From: Cristatella mucedo
Taxonomy: Eukaryota; Bryozoa; Phylactolaemata; Cristatellidae
DNA: 64,000 nucleotides
Direction: 5' to 3'
Assembly (NCBI GenBank): GCA_009760855.2
Contig: WPIO01000058.1
Location: 874,501-938,500 of the forward strand
Shown piece after piece: positions 1-57,473 of the stretch (position 1 is its first letter; every line of letters starts with the position of its first letter). A program made the translations under genes and the position numbers. Below the pieces are notes generated by a model that made no database searches, had not been told where the DNA came from, and was given only the letters and a program-made list of their open reading frames with translations.

Positions 1-56
1 GTACGCTTGCCGCGGCTGGGTCTGCAATGCAATCGTCGCTTTGTAGGGCAAAAAGA

Positions 57-46944
<46,888 letters not shown>

Positions 46945-48042
46945 AACAAGTTCACCGAGATGCATTCTCCGAATACGTCACTATATTGCTTTGCTTTGAT
47001 CCATCTTCATTGTTTTTCGCTGGGCATGGCTGCTGAAGGCATAGTTACTTTCATGCAAGGCTCAAAATTGGTAGGAATTCGTACATGTGACAGCCCGTAT
47101 GCATTCTTAGGACATAGCAGTATAGTTGTGCTTGAAGATTTCTTGGCCATGTTTTGCCAGATCACTTTGAACATGGAGCAAGCATCCCATTGCATCCCAT
47201 TTGCATGTTTCGGTGCCTTTAAGTTGTACATTTAACGGTCGCACTCTTGCCGTATCTCCTCCCCTCCCACTTCAAATAAGCTTATATTCGCAGATGTCTG
47301 TTTCATTTCACAACCACCCTACAATGCATCCACTTTGCGAGTCACCTTTGACTGTCAACAACTGGAGTCTTTATTGTGTACTTCTCGTGCCACTAGATTG
47401 CATTAAAGTGTCTTGCTTAACAATCTATCTATCACTTCCATCCACTAATTTCTCTTTTATGCTATCAGCACTCATGCAGAGTGACGTGAGGCTGCAGCTG
47501 TGGTGGCCACTCGTTATGATCTGCCTTCAGTTTTCTTTGACTCCTTCTTTATTTCTTCGACCTTGATTTCTGCATTCTTTCTTGGTAAATCTGCCGGTCT
47601 GTGTATGCATTTCTTGGGCCTTTATTGTGTGTCAGATCCTAACTTGTGCACTGGTATCGCCAAGGAATCTATCGTTCCGGTAGTATTTATATGCCTGCCA
47701 GCAAGCTAAGCTTGCCGTTGCTGTGTTTAACAATGCGTTTGCCATCTCTTGGGTTGTTATCACATTGTTGGTTGTTCGGTTAAGTTATGCGTTTTGTATG
47801 CATCAGCACGTACTATTTGCTGAGTGCAGTGCAGCTTCTTTTTTAAATACAAGTTTGAATATATAAATTACATTTATTTTCATGCAGTTGCTGCAACATG
47901 AATATTCGTAGATAATATTAATTTCTACGTGGTCACTCCATCTGACCCTCTCATTACTCTCTGTCTGCATGGCAAGTGCATTGATTTTGTGTCTTCAGCT
48001 ATTTGCATTTCCTCCAACTGCCGAGATTAGTATGAAAATAAA
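46945..48042 (+). other. CLIP1: Probable CLIP1 3' UTR with polyadenylation signal
   Basis: AATAAA lies at 48,037-48,042, the first convincing + strand signal after the CLIP1 stop. The stretch between has no recognisable gene or repeat. UTR length of about 1.1 kb is an inference. Confidence 0.5.
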
Positions 48043-48247
48043 ACTTGATAGGAATGTAAGACCTTGCGATTCGTCCTTGGGGATCACTGGTGTCGACTCG
48101 CATGCTGCTATAAATAAGTGAGAATCACAGTTTTTAGATATCGAATTTATTTGTATGTGGTGTCACGTTGTCATAACTGCTTGAATCCTAAGGTAAGTGA
48201 AGGCGCTAGGTTCGGATTCCATGTCGCTCCTCAGAGCTTCACAGTCA

Positions 48248-48430
48248 TAACTGGGGTCGTGATAGCCTAGGAGGTAAGGTGCTCACTCTTCACGATCGAG
48301 GTCGTGGGTTCGAATCCTGCAGTTGGTTGATTCTCTATTGCCAATCGCAATCGGTGGTGATAGCCGACAAGGCTCGTCTGCCGCTAAACAAATCAGGTTG
48401 TTAAAACAGCTAAGATTTGTTGTGCAAGCC
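48248..48430 (+). mobile_element. SINE-1 copy
   Basis: GATAGCCTAGGAGGTAAGGT (A-box-like) and GTCGTGGGTTCGAATCCTGC (perfect B box), then GTGATAGCCGACAAGGCTCG and a body reading AACAAATCAGGTTG. Head and body order match the antisense copies. It lies between the CLIP1 3' UTR and the TRIM gene. Confidence 0.85.
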
Positions 48431-48595
48431 TTGGCAGGGCAGTTGCTGTTCTGGGAGCTGAGTCTTAAGTTTGTCCTCGATGGAAACCCCTCAGGGAAGA
48501 ACTGACAGCATTACCAGCGGTGCTCATGTTTTAGGATTTTTGTGAATTGATTTAACCGGGCCTCTTGGAAAGGAACGATGTACTGCTAACATATG

Positions 48596-49075
48596 TAATG
48601 TATCTCCGTCAGTAACTCCACAAAGTCATAAAGACCATGTGGGTGTTACGCAGGAGAGATTTGTATAGCGCACTCACAGCCTAAGCGGCTTTCGGTACGC
48701 ATTCGGTAGCCAACAGACTTCGTCTCACGCAACAAAGAGAAAGTGGGAAGCATAGCAGAGTTAGGAGAGCAGTTGAGGTAGTGAGTAGCATAGAAGTAGC
48801 AGTTCAGGACCGCTGAAAAAGATGTACCATAGTCGGCAGTTGGAGAGTAGATGTCGTTGCGTAAGAATTGTGGAAACGAGTTCCACAGTCTAGGACCTGC
48901 AGAGCTAAAGCTTCTGTCGCCAACTGTCTTTAAGCGGAGGAATGGGACAGCTAATTTATTGTCCACACGGAACCTGAGGGCGCGAACAGGCTGAAACTGA
49001 TGCAGCAGTTCAGCTAGGTATGAAGGAGCCAAGCCGTGGCGGGCCTTGTGGGTCAGCGTAAGAACTACTGAGTAC
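48596..49075 (-). mobile_element. LINE-B 3' fragment, antisense
   Basis: The - strand frame 48,646-49,083 reads LTHKARHGLAPSYLAELLHQ and LKTVGDRSFSSAGPRLWNS uninterrupted to the LINE-B stop. Tail ATGTAATGTATCTCCGTC at the left end. Well preserved. Confidence 0.92.
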
Positions 49076-50035
49076 CTCGACAATAGGAACTTAGTATGCG
49101 ATTGCTTGCTGAGACGAGTTTTCCACGTGACGTGTGTCCCATATTGGCGCTATTTGCGAGAGCTGCACGAAGTTGTGTCGGTAAGGGCTCGTTCGCATTT
49201 GCCTTTCCCAGACAGAAAGGCAGTCGGGACTAGAAGGCGACCAGTTTTACAGAGAGGACTTGGACCAAGGAAAGCTGGTTATAGTTATCGCTACAAGGCG
49301 TGCACCATCGAATCGCGATATACAACTAAGTAGAAGCCGAGATGCAGCTCTAAGCAATTGCCTTATCTGCCAAGTTACTCGCGGGGCAAGCGAAGTCGGA
49401 GTTGCGGTCGCTTGGACCATTGTGGCCCGAAAACGTCGACCAAGAAAGCAGAAACCTTGTGAAGCGTTGATGCAGTAAAAGACAGTCGTCAGATGTGAAC
49501 AGAACTTCCCTGGCAGCACCGATTGTTAGCTGGCATAGCAGGTTAGATCGGACAACTTGAAGCCCAGCTTGGTGACCACGCATGGATCCGTAGCTCGGTC
49601 CAACCATCGCTCGCCATGGAAGAGCAAGGCCGAGCAGACAAACTGACATCAGTGATTGGGAATGCGAAGGCATCATATTCGCTTCCTTGTACCTGACGGA
49701 AGCGTCGCCCAAAGAGAAATGTGCTGTCTATCCTTATTGTCGGCTCGGAAATGCTTCGCAATGCAGTGGCGATCGCCTTCCCCCCCCCCAACGAAAGCTA
49801 CCCGTCTGGTATAAAGAGCAGCAGGCCCGCAGACCCAGTGTGCAAACAAGCAAAGATAGACAGGTAACGACTTAGGCATGCGCCGACATAATGCAGAATG
49901 ACTTGCACAGGCGCCCGCATAAATACCGTAGTGGCCTGCTTGCTGCCGCATAGAATTCTAGTTCTCTTGTGCTTGCTAAAGATGCAATATGTTACCCGGA
50001 TTTCGCGATATTGAGAGCTGGCCTGGCCATTTATC
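49076..50035. other. Intergenic, unassigned
   Basis: Between LINE-B and a LINE-A tail; no gene or RNA recognised. A run of C occurs at about 49,782-49,790. Confidence 0.4.
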
Positions 50036-50112
50036 GCAAAGCAATTGTAAAGTGCCTGGAAAGAGATTGAGTTCTCTGAGAGTGTTTTATCAAGTGTGTT
50101 ATTAATATTTGC
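50036..50112 (+). mobile_element. LINE-A 3' tail fragment
   Basis: GTAAAGTGCCTGGAAAGAGA, TTGAGTTCTCTGAGAGTG and a degenerate TTATTAATATT end, 150 nt from the TRIM stop codon. Confidence 0.75.
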
Positions 50113-50255
50113 CGAGTCGCCAGGCAATTTTCTATTGATTCGCTTAGTGAGGTTACATTGGGACGCCGTTTGCTGTTGCAGCCGTTATTCCAGCTCCTGC
50201 TGCCTTTCATTTGGCGACCGAATGTGAGCAGCGATGCTGCCGTAACCAAGCTGAA

Positions 50256-50261
50256 TTTATT
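50256..50261 (-). promoter_or_regulatory. AATAAA polyadenylation signal overlapping the TRIM stop codon
   Basis: The - strand reads TAATAAA: the TAA stop (50,262-50,260) shares bases with AATAAA (50,261-50,256). If used, the 3' UTR would be only about 10-30 nt. Confidence 0.5.
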
Positions 50262-52318
50262 AGATGAGAGCTGACGCTTGGCCGTCGTCTTCGAAAGATT
50301 TGTACCTTCGCAGACGCGTCGAGTCCAAATGAAAGCGACGCGCTGTCCGCGACGTGGCGTCGCCCCTCCTTCGAGCTACCGCTGCGTCACCGTCACCGTC
50401 GGCCAGGTCGGCAGCGTCTCCGCCGCCTGGGGGTCTCGTCGACTCAACGCTCTCTATGTTGGCCGTCGTCCGCGTCCTGTCCACGCGCCTGCGTCGCCGC
50501 GTTACGACACCGTCGGCTGCAGACTCGTAGTTAGCACCGCCCCCTCTGCCGAGCGCACCGCTGTAGCCCGTCGTCTCATCCGCCGAGTAAGTCAACGTCG
50601 CCAGATCTCGCTGAGAGTGAGAGGCCGTGCCGATGCCTCCGTTAGCCGCCGAGCCGTAACGTCGAGGCGAGGTGCCCAGCTCGCTTTCGTTCACCTGCAC
50701 CGACCGCTCGCGCGTGCCCGCGCCGCCGTTCGCCCAGACAGACAAGTCCGTCATGGCTGCGGCGTCGGCGGTAGTCGCTCTCGCGCTGGTGCCGCCGCGC
50801 CTCACGCCCGCCGACGAGGCCTCCGGCGTCGTCTGCGTCTCGGCGCACCGAAGGTTGTCGGTGCTCGCCTTGAATACCTCGTTGCCGTCGGCCGCGGCCG
50901 ACGCGGTGCCACCGCCGAAGTCGTAGTCGCCGTCGAAATCGTCATCAGTCGGCGACCGATAGTCGAAACTACTCGTCAGAGCACGCCGGTGGCGTCGGCG
51001 AGACAGCAGAGGCCGATCCATATCGTGCAGGTAGCCCAGGTCGATGATGCCCGGCACGAACTTGACCGTCTTGCCAACGGTGACCGGCAGCGGCGGCGGC
51101 AGCAGCGGCTCGCCGCCGCCGACAGCAGCACCGCCAACGCCGCCCATGACGGCGTCTCGCGACAGTGACGCTAGCTTTTCGGCGACGTCCTTCTTGAGCA
51201 GGAGCAGCTCGATGCCCTTGCCCTGCAGCAGGAGCTCGGTGAGTGAGCAGGTGCTCTTGAGGCCGTCAAGTGTCGCCTGCATGTCGGCTCGCCGCTCAAC
51301 GAGCGCCATCGCGTCGGCGCCGTAGGCGTTACGAAGCTCCTCGAGCAGCTGCCGCTCGCTCGCCCGTATCTGCGAGACCATGTCAGCGGCACAGCGGCGC
51401 ACGCGGTCCTCGGCCTGCCTCACAACGCTCTCGCAGCGGCCGACGCTCTCCACTCGCCGCTCGTACTCGGCGAGGCGCTCGCGGCAGACACGCAGCAGCA
51501 CCTCGACGCTCGCCCTGTAGCGAAGTGCTGCCTCGCCGAACTGGCTGATCTCGTGGCCGCGGTGCTCGTCGGCGAACGTGCAGAGGACGCACACGCAGCG
51601 CTCGCACGGCTCGCAGTAGAAGCGCACTGCCTCGTCGTCGTGCGCTGCGCATCGAACGTCCTTCTCGACCTCGACGTCGAACACGCTGTGATTTCGCGTG
51701 ATCTTCGTGTCGCGGTGCTGCTGCACGCAGCTGCCGCATAGCAGCTTGCCGCAGTCGATGCACTTGGCGGCGGCCTCGCGCGTCCGCCTGGACACGGTGC
51801 GGCAGACATCGCAGTAGGGCATCTTGGACGGGCGCTGCAGCTTGACGATCTCGTGCAAACTCGTCAGCAGGAAGTTGTCGGGCAGCTTCCGAGCACCGCC
51901 GAGCGGCAGCTGCGTGCGCTTTCGGCAGAGCGGGCAGGCGAACTCGCGGTAGTCGCTGTACTTCTTGTACGACGCCTCGGCGCCGGCGTGCCGCTCGATG
52001 CAGTCCTCGCAGAACGTGTGCATGCACGTCAGGCACTTGGGGCTCGTGTACGTCTGCAGGCAGATCTTGCACGTCAGGAACTCGTCGCTTATACGCTCGG
52101 CCAGCTGATCAGTTCGGCCTCCGCCCACTCCGCTGCCGCTGCTGCTCGCTGGCCTTGCCGGCGTTCCGCCACCGCTGCCGCTGTCGTGCGCCGGCGACGG
52201 CTGCATGCTGTCGGTTCCTCTGGTCGTTGGAGTCGTCGTCGCCGTTGGCCTCAGAAACGATGTGGCTTCTTGTGGCAACGGCGGTGCCGCCGAAGCTGCC
52301 TCGCCGCCACCGCCCGTT
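50260..52318 (-). CDS. TRIM gene exon 2 (RING, B-boxes, coiled coil, tail)
   Basis: One long open exon of 2,059 nt carrying all recognisable domains. It is GC-rich, which explains open shadow frames on the + strand (for example 50,278-51,168). Confidence 0.95.
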
Positions 52319-53005
52319 CTGTCAACACGAGACGCGCATTAGCCTAAACCTCGCCCGCCGGCCTGAGCCGCATCTTCTCGCAGGCCCGGGAGACGCTAGC
52401 AGCCGGCATCCCCTCTTCCGGTCTGCGGGGTCCGAACGCCTAACTAGCCGCCGACACAAACTCCTTGAAGAACGCACGGCAGAAAAATATGCGCCATTCA
52501 CAGCAGCAGCAGCAGTAGTAGCCACCGCGAGTGCGCCTACCGAACGCGGAGTGCCGACGAGCCTGCTCGACCGAACGAGACCCCGGCGCCCCGGTGGATG
52601 CCGGAGCCGCTCGCGGCCGTGAAATGTCGCGGCGGCGACCCAGATCGAGGCGGCGGCTGCCAAATATGGTTAGCGAAGGCAGCTGCGGCTGCTGTGGTAG
52701 AGCTAATTGGCCATCGGCGTGTTACCCCCGTCCTAGAACCTCATCGAATTCGCCAACCGTCGGTGGCTATCGAAATCGCGATGCGAGCGAGCTCCATTAC
52801 CTGGCCGGTAGCTGGCGCTCACCCTGTCGCCATTCCTCCCCTGGCACCGTCGAGCTGGGGTTAGTAGCGCTCCGAGGGACGGCCCGCCGCTAGCTTCCAC
52901 GCTCGAAGCACACTCGGCTCACCTTTTCATTCTCATAGTGCGTCGCACACGCTCGGAGCGCAGCAGCAAGTACTCGGTGTCGGCGTCGACAGGCTCCTGC
53001 GACAT
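50260..53005 (-). CDS. TRIM-family RING/B-box/coiled-coil E3 ligase, 2 coding exons
   Basis: Predicted E3 ubiquitin ligase of 713 aa from exons 53005-52923 and 52318-50260 on the - strand (phases match, 2,142 nt). RING C3HC4 spans C111-C159 (CKIC, CMHTFCEDC, CPLC). B-box 1 is about 197-238 and B-box 2 about 251-283. A coiled coil covers about 285-413, with a segment resembling TRIM2/TRIM3 (LLLKKDVAEKL). The last 300 residues are low-complexity, rich in Arg, Asp, Gly, Ala and Thr, with no NHL, filamin or SPRY domain visible. The two family members it most resembles (TRIM2/3) do carry NHL repeats, so the subfamily is left open. TAA stop at 50,262-50,260. Confidence 0.92.
52319..52922 (-). other. 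TRIM intron 1
   Basis: GT-AG intron of 604 nt, GC-rich, with a short CAG run near 52,500. The open frames inside it resemble no protein I know. Confidence 0.6.
52923..53005 (-). CDS. TRIM gene exon 1 (start codon)
   Basis: ATG at 53,005 in good context (GAGGAAA before ATG). Encodes MSQEPVDADTEYLLLRSERV and seven more residues, then donor AAAAG|GTGAGC. Its phase (2 nt over) matches the acceptor GTGTTGACAG at 52,319. Without this exon the first ATG in exon 2 would be at 52,206. Confidence 0.75.
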
Positions 53006-53707
<702 letters not shown>

Positions 53708-54612
53708 AGAATCCAAGAGAACTTTTGATGGTAAGGTGAAAAATTGCTGCTCGCTAGATGGAATTGCTTGCACAATATTAGGTAATGTGTGAACTATTTT
53801 TGAATCCATATAATTCTGGTACGTTTACAGGCTATACATGGAGGAAAAGAGAGCAGCTAAGTTTGCTATCCCGATATGTTAGCAGGAGCAGACTGACTAA
53901 TCAAGCAACAACGACTTATGCACGGTGGACCCTTCCAAACGTCGAACTTGAAGGAGCGAAACTGCCACTCTATATCCACACAGTCCTTCGTCCAACACCC
54001 CAGTACTTACTACAAGCCCCCAACTTAACGCCTCCGGAGAAGGATCGGCCATCTTCAGGAGAGAGCAGCAAGTCGGACAGGGAGGAAAACATTGCCCTAA
54101 TCTAATTTCATACGCGAGGTGTAGAGAAAGCCATACCTACCCAGCCCGAAATACTTCAACGATCTTACCAGAGGCCTTGGTATAAACCAAGTCTAATGCT
54201 GAGCATCTGACATTAAGGTCACGGAGTAAACGCTTTGGAGAAGAAACGTCAGAGAAAGCGATAATAGCCTTCTCCAACTTCAAAGTAAATAAATGGTAAT
54301 TTTGAGCTACTTCCCGTTCTTTCTGACTGAACATTAACCACAAGACATGAATTTGCTATGTGACGAATTTTTGGCTTTCTCGTCGGAAGTTGGTTAATTT
54401 CAAGCTAATCACTTTCCTGGTTCCAAAAGAAAGTTGTCGGTAAGACCATTGGTATACACACGAGGCACAAGCAATTAGGAGATAACACTTTCTACCAGGT
54501 AGAAGAACGTCGTTACGAAGTGGAATCTACGAAGGCAGCTTCCGCATGTGTGTGTGTGTGAAGCAGCCAGATCTCTTTTAATTGCCCAGCATTGTCCAGT
54601 AAAATTTCGACT
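53708..54612. other. Intergenic, unassigned
   Basis: A short (GT)6 run at 54,548-54,560; no gene recognised. Confidence 0.4.
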
Positions 54613-54795
54613 AGGTATAAAAAAAATCCCAACTGATTAAGCAGCCTCTTTTTGTATAGCAACAGAAGAGCCTTTACGGCTATCACCACGGCTTGCAGTG
54701 GCGATAAAGGATCGCCCACCGCAGGATTCGAACCCACGACCTCGGGGCCGAGGTCGTGAAAAGCAACCACCTTACCTAGTGGGCCATTACAGCTC
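54613..54795 (-). mobile_element. SINE-1 copy, best preserved
   Basis: On the - strand: GGCCCACTAGGTAAGGTGGT (A-box region), an 11-bp inverted repeat CACGACCTCGG / CCGAGGTCGTG, GTGGGTTCGAATCCTGCGG (B box), a body GTGATAGCCGTAAAGGCTCT, ACAAAAAGAGGCTGCTTAA and a T-rich end. Confidence 0.9.
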
Positions 54796-57320
54796 GTGGG
54801 GTGCCAGCAACATCTCTGGGCAAAATCGCAACGTCACACCAGTTTCGGAACCTAACTCCTTAGCTTTCGTAGACTGGCTGTGGGAGCCTTTATCTCCCCA
54901 TCAGTCGATGGCCGTTAGCTTCCACAAATCCTTCAGCAGGATTAATTTGCGGTGGCGCTCACAGAAAACACCTTCCAAAAATGCGACAGCTAGAGTGAAA
55001 TTCTCTCAGAATAATGCTCATACGAAAATAGCAACAACAGCAGTAACGTGCAGCTACTAACGCTGCTGAAGGGAACAGCTGTGACAAGAGTTCTGCTTAA
55101 TAGCAGCGTGTTGTATCAGCCTTTCCTTCCAAAAGTCGATCGGCTTAATGCCAGTTCATGCCAGCCTTACACTACCTTGAGCAAATATATTTTCGAAGCT
55201 CGGCATCACAGGCTAAAGCATTTTTTAGTACTACATATTTCGTCCTGGCGATCTAACGGACGGTCGCTTATATATACACTATACGAGTCATGTTTCTGCC
55301 AGCAAAGTATCATCCACTTTATCTGCTGTGCCAGTGGGGCCGCTGGTGCTGCAGACGTGGCAACAGATAGACTTGTCACTTTATGTCAACAGTAAACGAG
55401 GACAGGATATTATTACAGCATATTGAAGTTCACACATTTACCGCGTTATTAAGTTAAGGACGTTGAACAGCTCACCAGTCGATATACAATGCATCCCTCT
55501 GATTCACGGAAAATATGCGAAAGTTTCGTTACTTCACTTAAGCTTTGCAAAATCAATTGCCCCCTCAGAATTATCGTGTCTGATTTACAGTTGCCCCCAG
55601 AGACTTGCATGAGGTCCTAAACATTGAGGTCGATGGGAGAACATTTAGCCGACAGCCATTACAATGCAAGTGTGACTCGTCAACTATACGAGTCGATTTG
55701 TATAAAGCATACAATGAGAATCCTAATCTTATTATATTTGGTCCCAATCACAGTGGCTTCATAAAATGTAGTACTGATGAGGGATGTGAGATGTAATAAA
55801 TAGGAAATAGGGTCATTTAAATGAGCCTTTCCCAACCAAACTCTTGCCGATGTCGAATTTGAAGTACTAGTAACAATTTCAGGTGATCCGATGAAGTTAT
55901 ACAATAAAGGCAAAAGCGAACTAGTAATTAATCTCCGTGAATAGTTTCGCTCAGCCGGTAATCAGATACATTTTCGGTGCATTCGTGCAATCTCAGGCTG
56001 CTTGTGATTGGTTGGCTGGATCAAAAATAGTAAAAATTGCAGGCTGTGATTCATCCCTTGCGACTAAGTTCATAAGTAACTCCCATGACCGACAAGGGGG
56101 TTCCCGCCACGGTTAACGAAAGGCGATAGCAGCCATAGAAGCTCCGTTCCTGTTATTCAAGCCGGACTGTTGTCTCTTTTACCATTTTATCTACTGGACT
56201 CGACCAAATCCCTAGGCTGTAGTGATGGCACAATTTAGAGTCAAAATGATCAGTAGAAATAGGCGATTGGGAAAATAGAAAAATGTCAATTCTGGCACCG
56301 GAGGTCTACTATTGATTGCCTATCATCACATACACGTCAAACGTTTCAGGCAGCAGCAGCTGGGACTAGCTAGGGCCACATCAGATTCAGACGAATCTCA
56401 ACTGCTACAACAGGTCAATACAGAAAGTAGCAGATGCACTCTTGGAATGCGACCAGGCTGTCAGAAAACGGCATCAGGTTGCCTTAAGCTAATTGGTCGA
56501 GTTGGCTTAGTTGCTCTGGTCAGTCTTAGGCGTCAGAGCATGTGGGTTTAACTTGAGGGAATGGCAAAACAGTATGCTCATTCCTCAGAGCTAGCATACC
56601 CCCGATTCTAATGGTTGTATAAATTTGGCAGGAGACTTTACCATAAGTGCATTTAAGTTCATGGTTTGCTACCATAATTTGGATGTTAACTGCAACTTGG
56701 AAATTCCACGTACGGCTCCTTTGTTTAACGTTGGGTGAAAAATAAGACAAGGCAAGATTCTAGTATTGAAGAGCTAAGGACACGTGTACCTGGTGCCAAT
56801 GCAGCACCGTGACAGCATTCAGTAACAACTGAATGGATAAGTAGCCACCGACGGCTGATAAGAACAACTGCCAGCACTGCAGGAAATTTGACTAGGTTTA
56901 GGAGGCACGTCATATTCTCACGTGGGCATAGGCAGACTCTGTAGAAATTGAGCTCACGATCTGAGAAGTTGCAATAGAGAAGAAGCTCAACAACTCCATG
57001 TAATATGCGATTTCTCAACATGACATGGTTCGTAATGGCATATGAAAAGAAAATAAAGCAATCAGATAGGCAAAAGGTAATGCTCATTGGAAAATGTCTA
57101 ATTTACTCTTTAACCAGCTCTTTACTCTAGCTCGTCGGATGCAGCTAGTTGATGGATTGAGACCGGTCTTTATACTCAGTGCCGGTCTTGTCTGAGATAT
57201 TACAAATACAGAACAGAAATTATCGCTGGCCTCACGCATGAACCCTGCCTGCCGAAGAGCAGCCAGTAATGTTGACAGTGGTGAAGGCAAGCATCGGCTG
57301 GTTCTGATTGTATCGGTAGA
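54796..57320. other. Spacer downstream of PRMT5
   Basis: Includes the PRMT5 3' UTR of unknown length. The open frame at 55,605-55,796 has no recognisable relative. No repeat placed. Confidence 0.4.
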
Positions 57321-57473
57321 TCACAAACCAATGGTATACGACCGTCCTTTCGGGTTGTGAATCGATGTGATTTGTGGCGACGAGACACACCATTCATACC
57401 ACACATCCTTTGATGAAACTCTCCGCCACATATGTATTGTGACAGACTCACCAGCTTTAACTAACATTGGATC
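57321..57473 (-). CDS. PRMT5: PRMT5 terminal coding exon
   Basis: [18 protein letters not shown] to GRSYTIGL, then TGA at 57,323-57,321. Acceptor GTTGTAG, phase 0. I found no AATAAA on the - strand in the next 700 nt, so the polyadenylation site is unknown. Confidence 0.95.
   Translation of the reverse strand, partial: DPMLVKAGESVTIHMWRRVSSKDVWYEWCVSSPQITSIHNPKGRSYTIGL

Noticed and set aside
27-56. ATG at 27 as the CLIP1 start
   Set aside because: In frame, but the family homology starts after the ATG at 57; kept only as an alternative.
48290-48325. Possible tRNA gene with a perfect B box
   Set aside because: No complete acceptor or anticodon stem; the same head with a conserved non-tRNA body recurs elsewhere, so it is SINE-1.
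50278-51168. 296-aa + strand frame opposite the TRIM gene
   Set aside because: GC-rich shadow of the TRIM exon; Arg/Val/Ala-rich without recognisable domain.
55605-55796. 63-aa + strand frame after an acceptor-like site
   Set aside because: No recognisable family, no donor or partner exon; could be chance.
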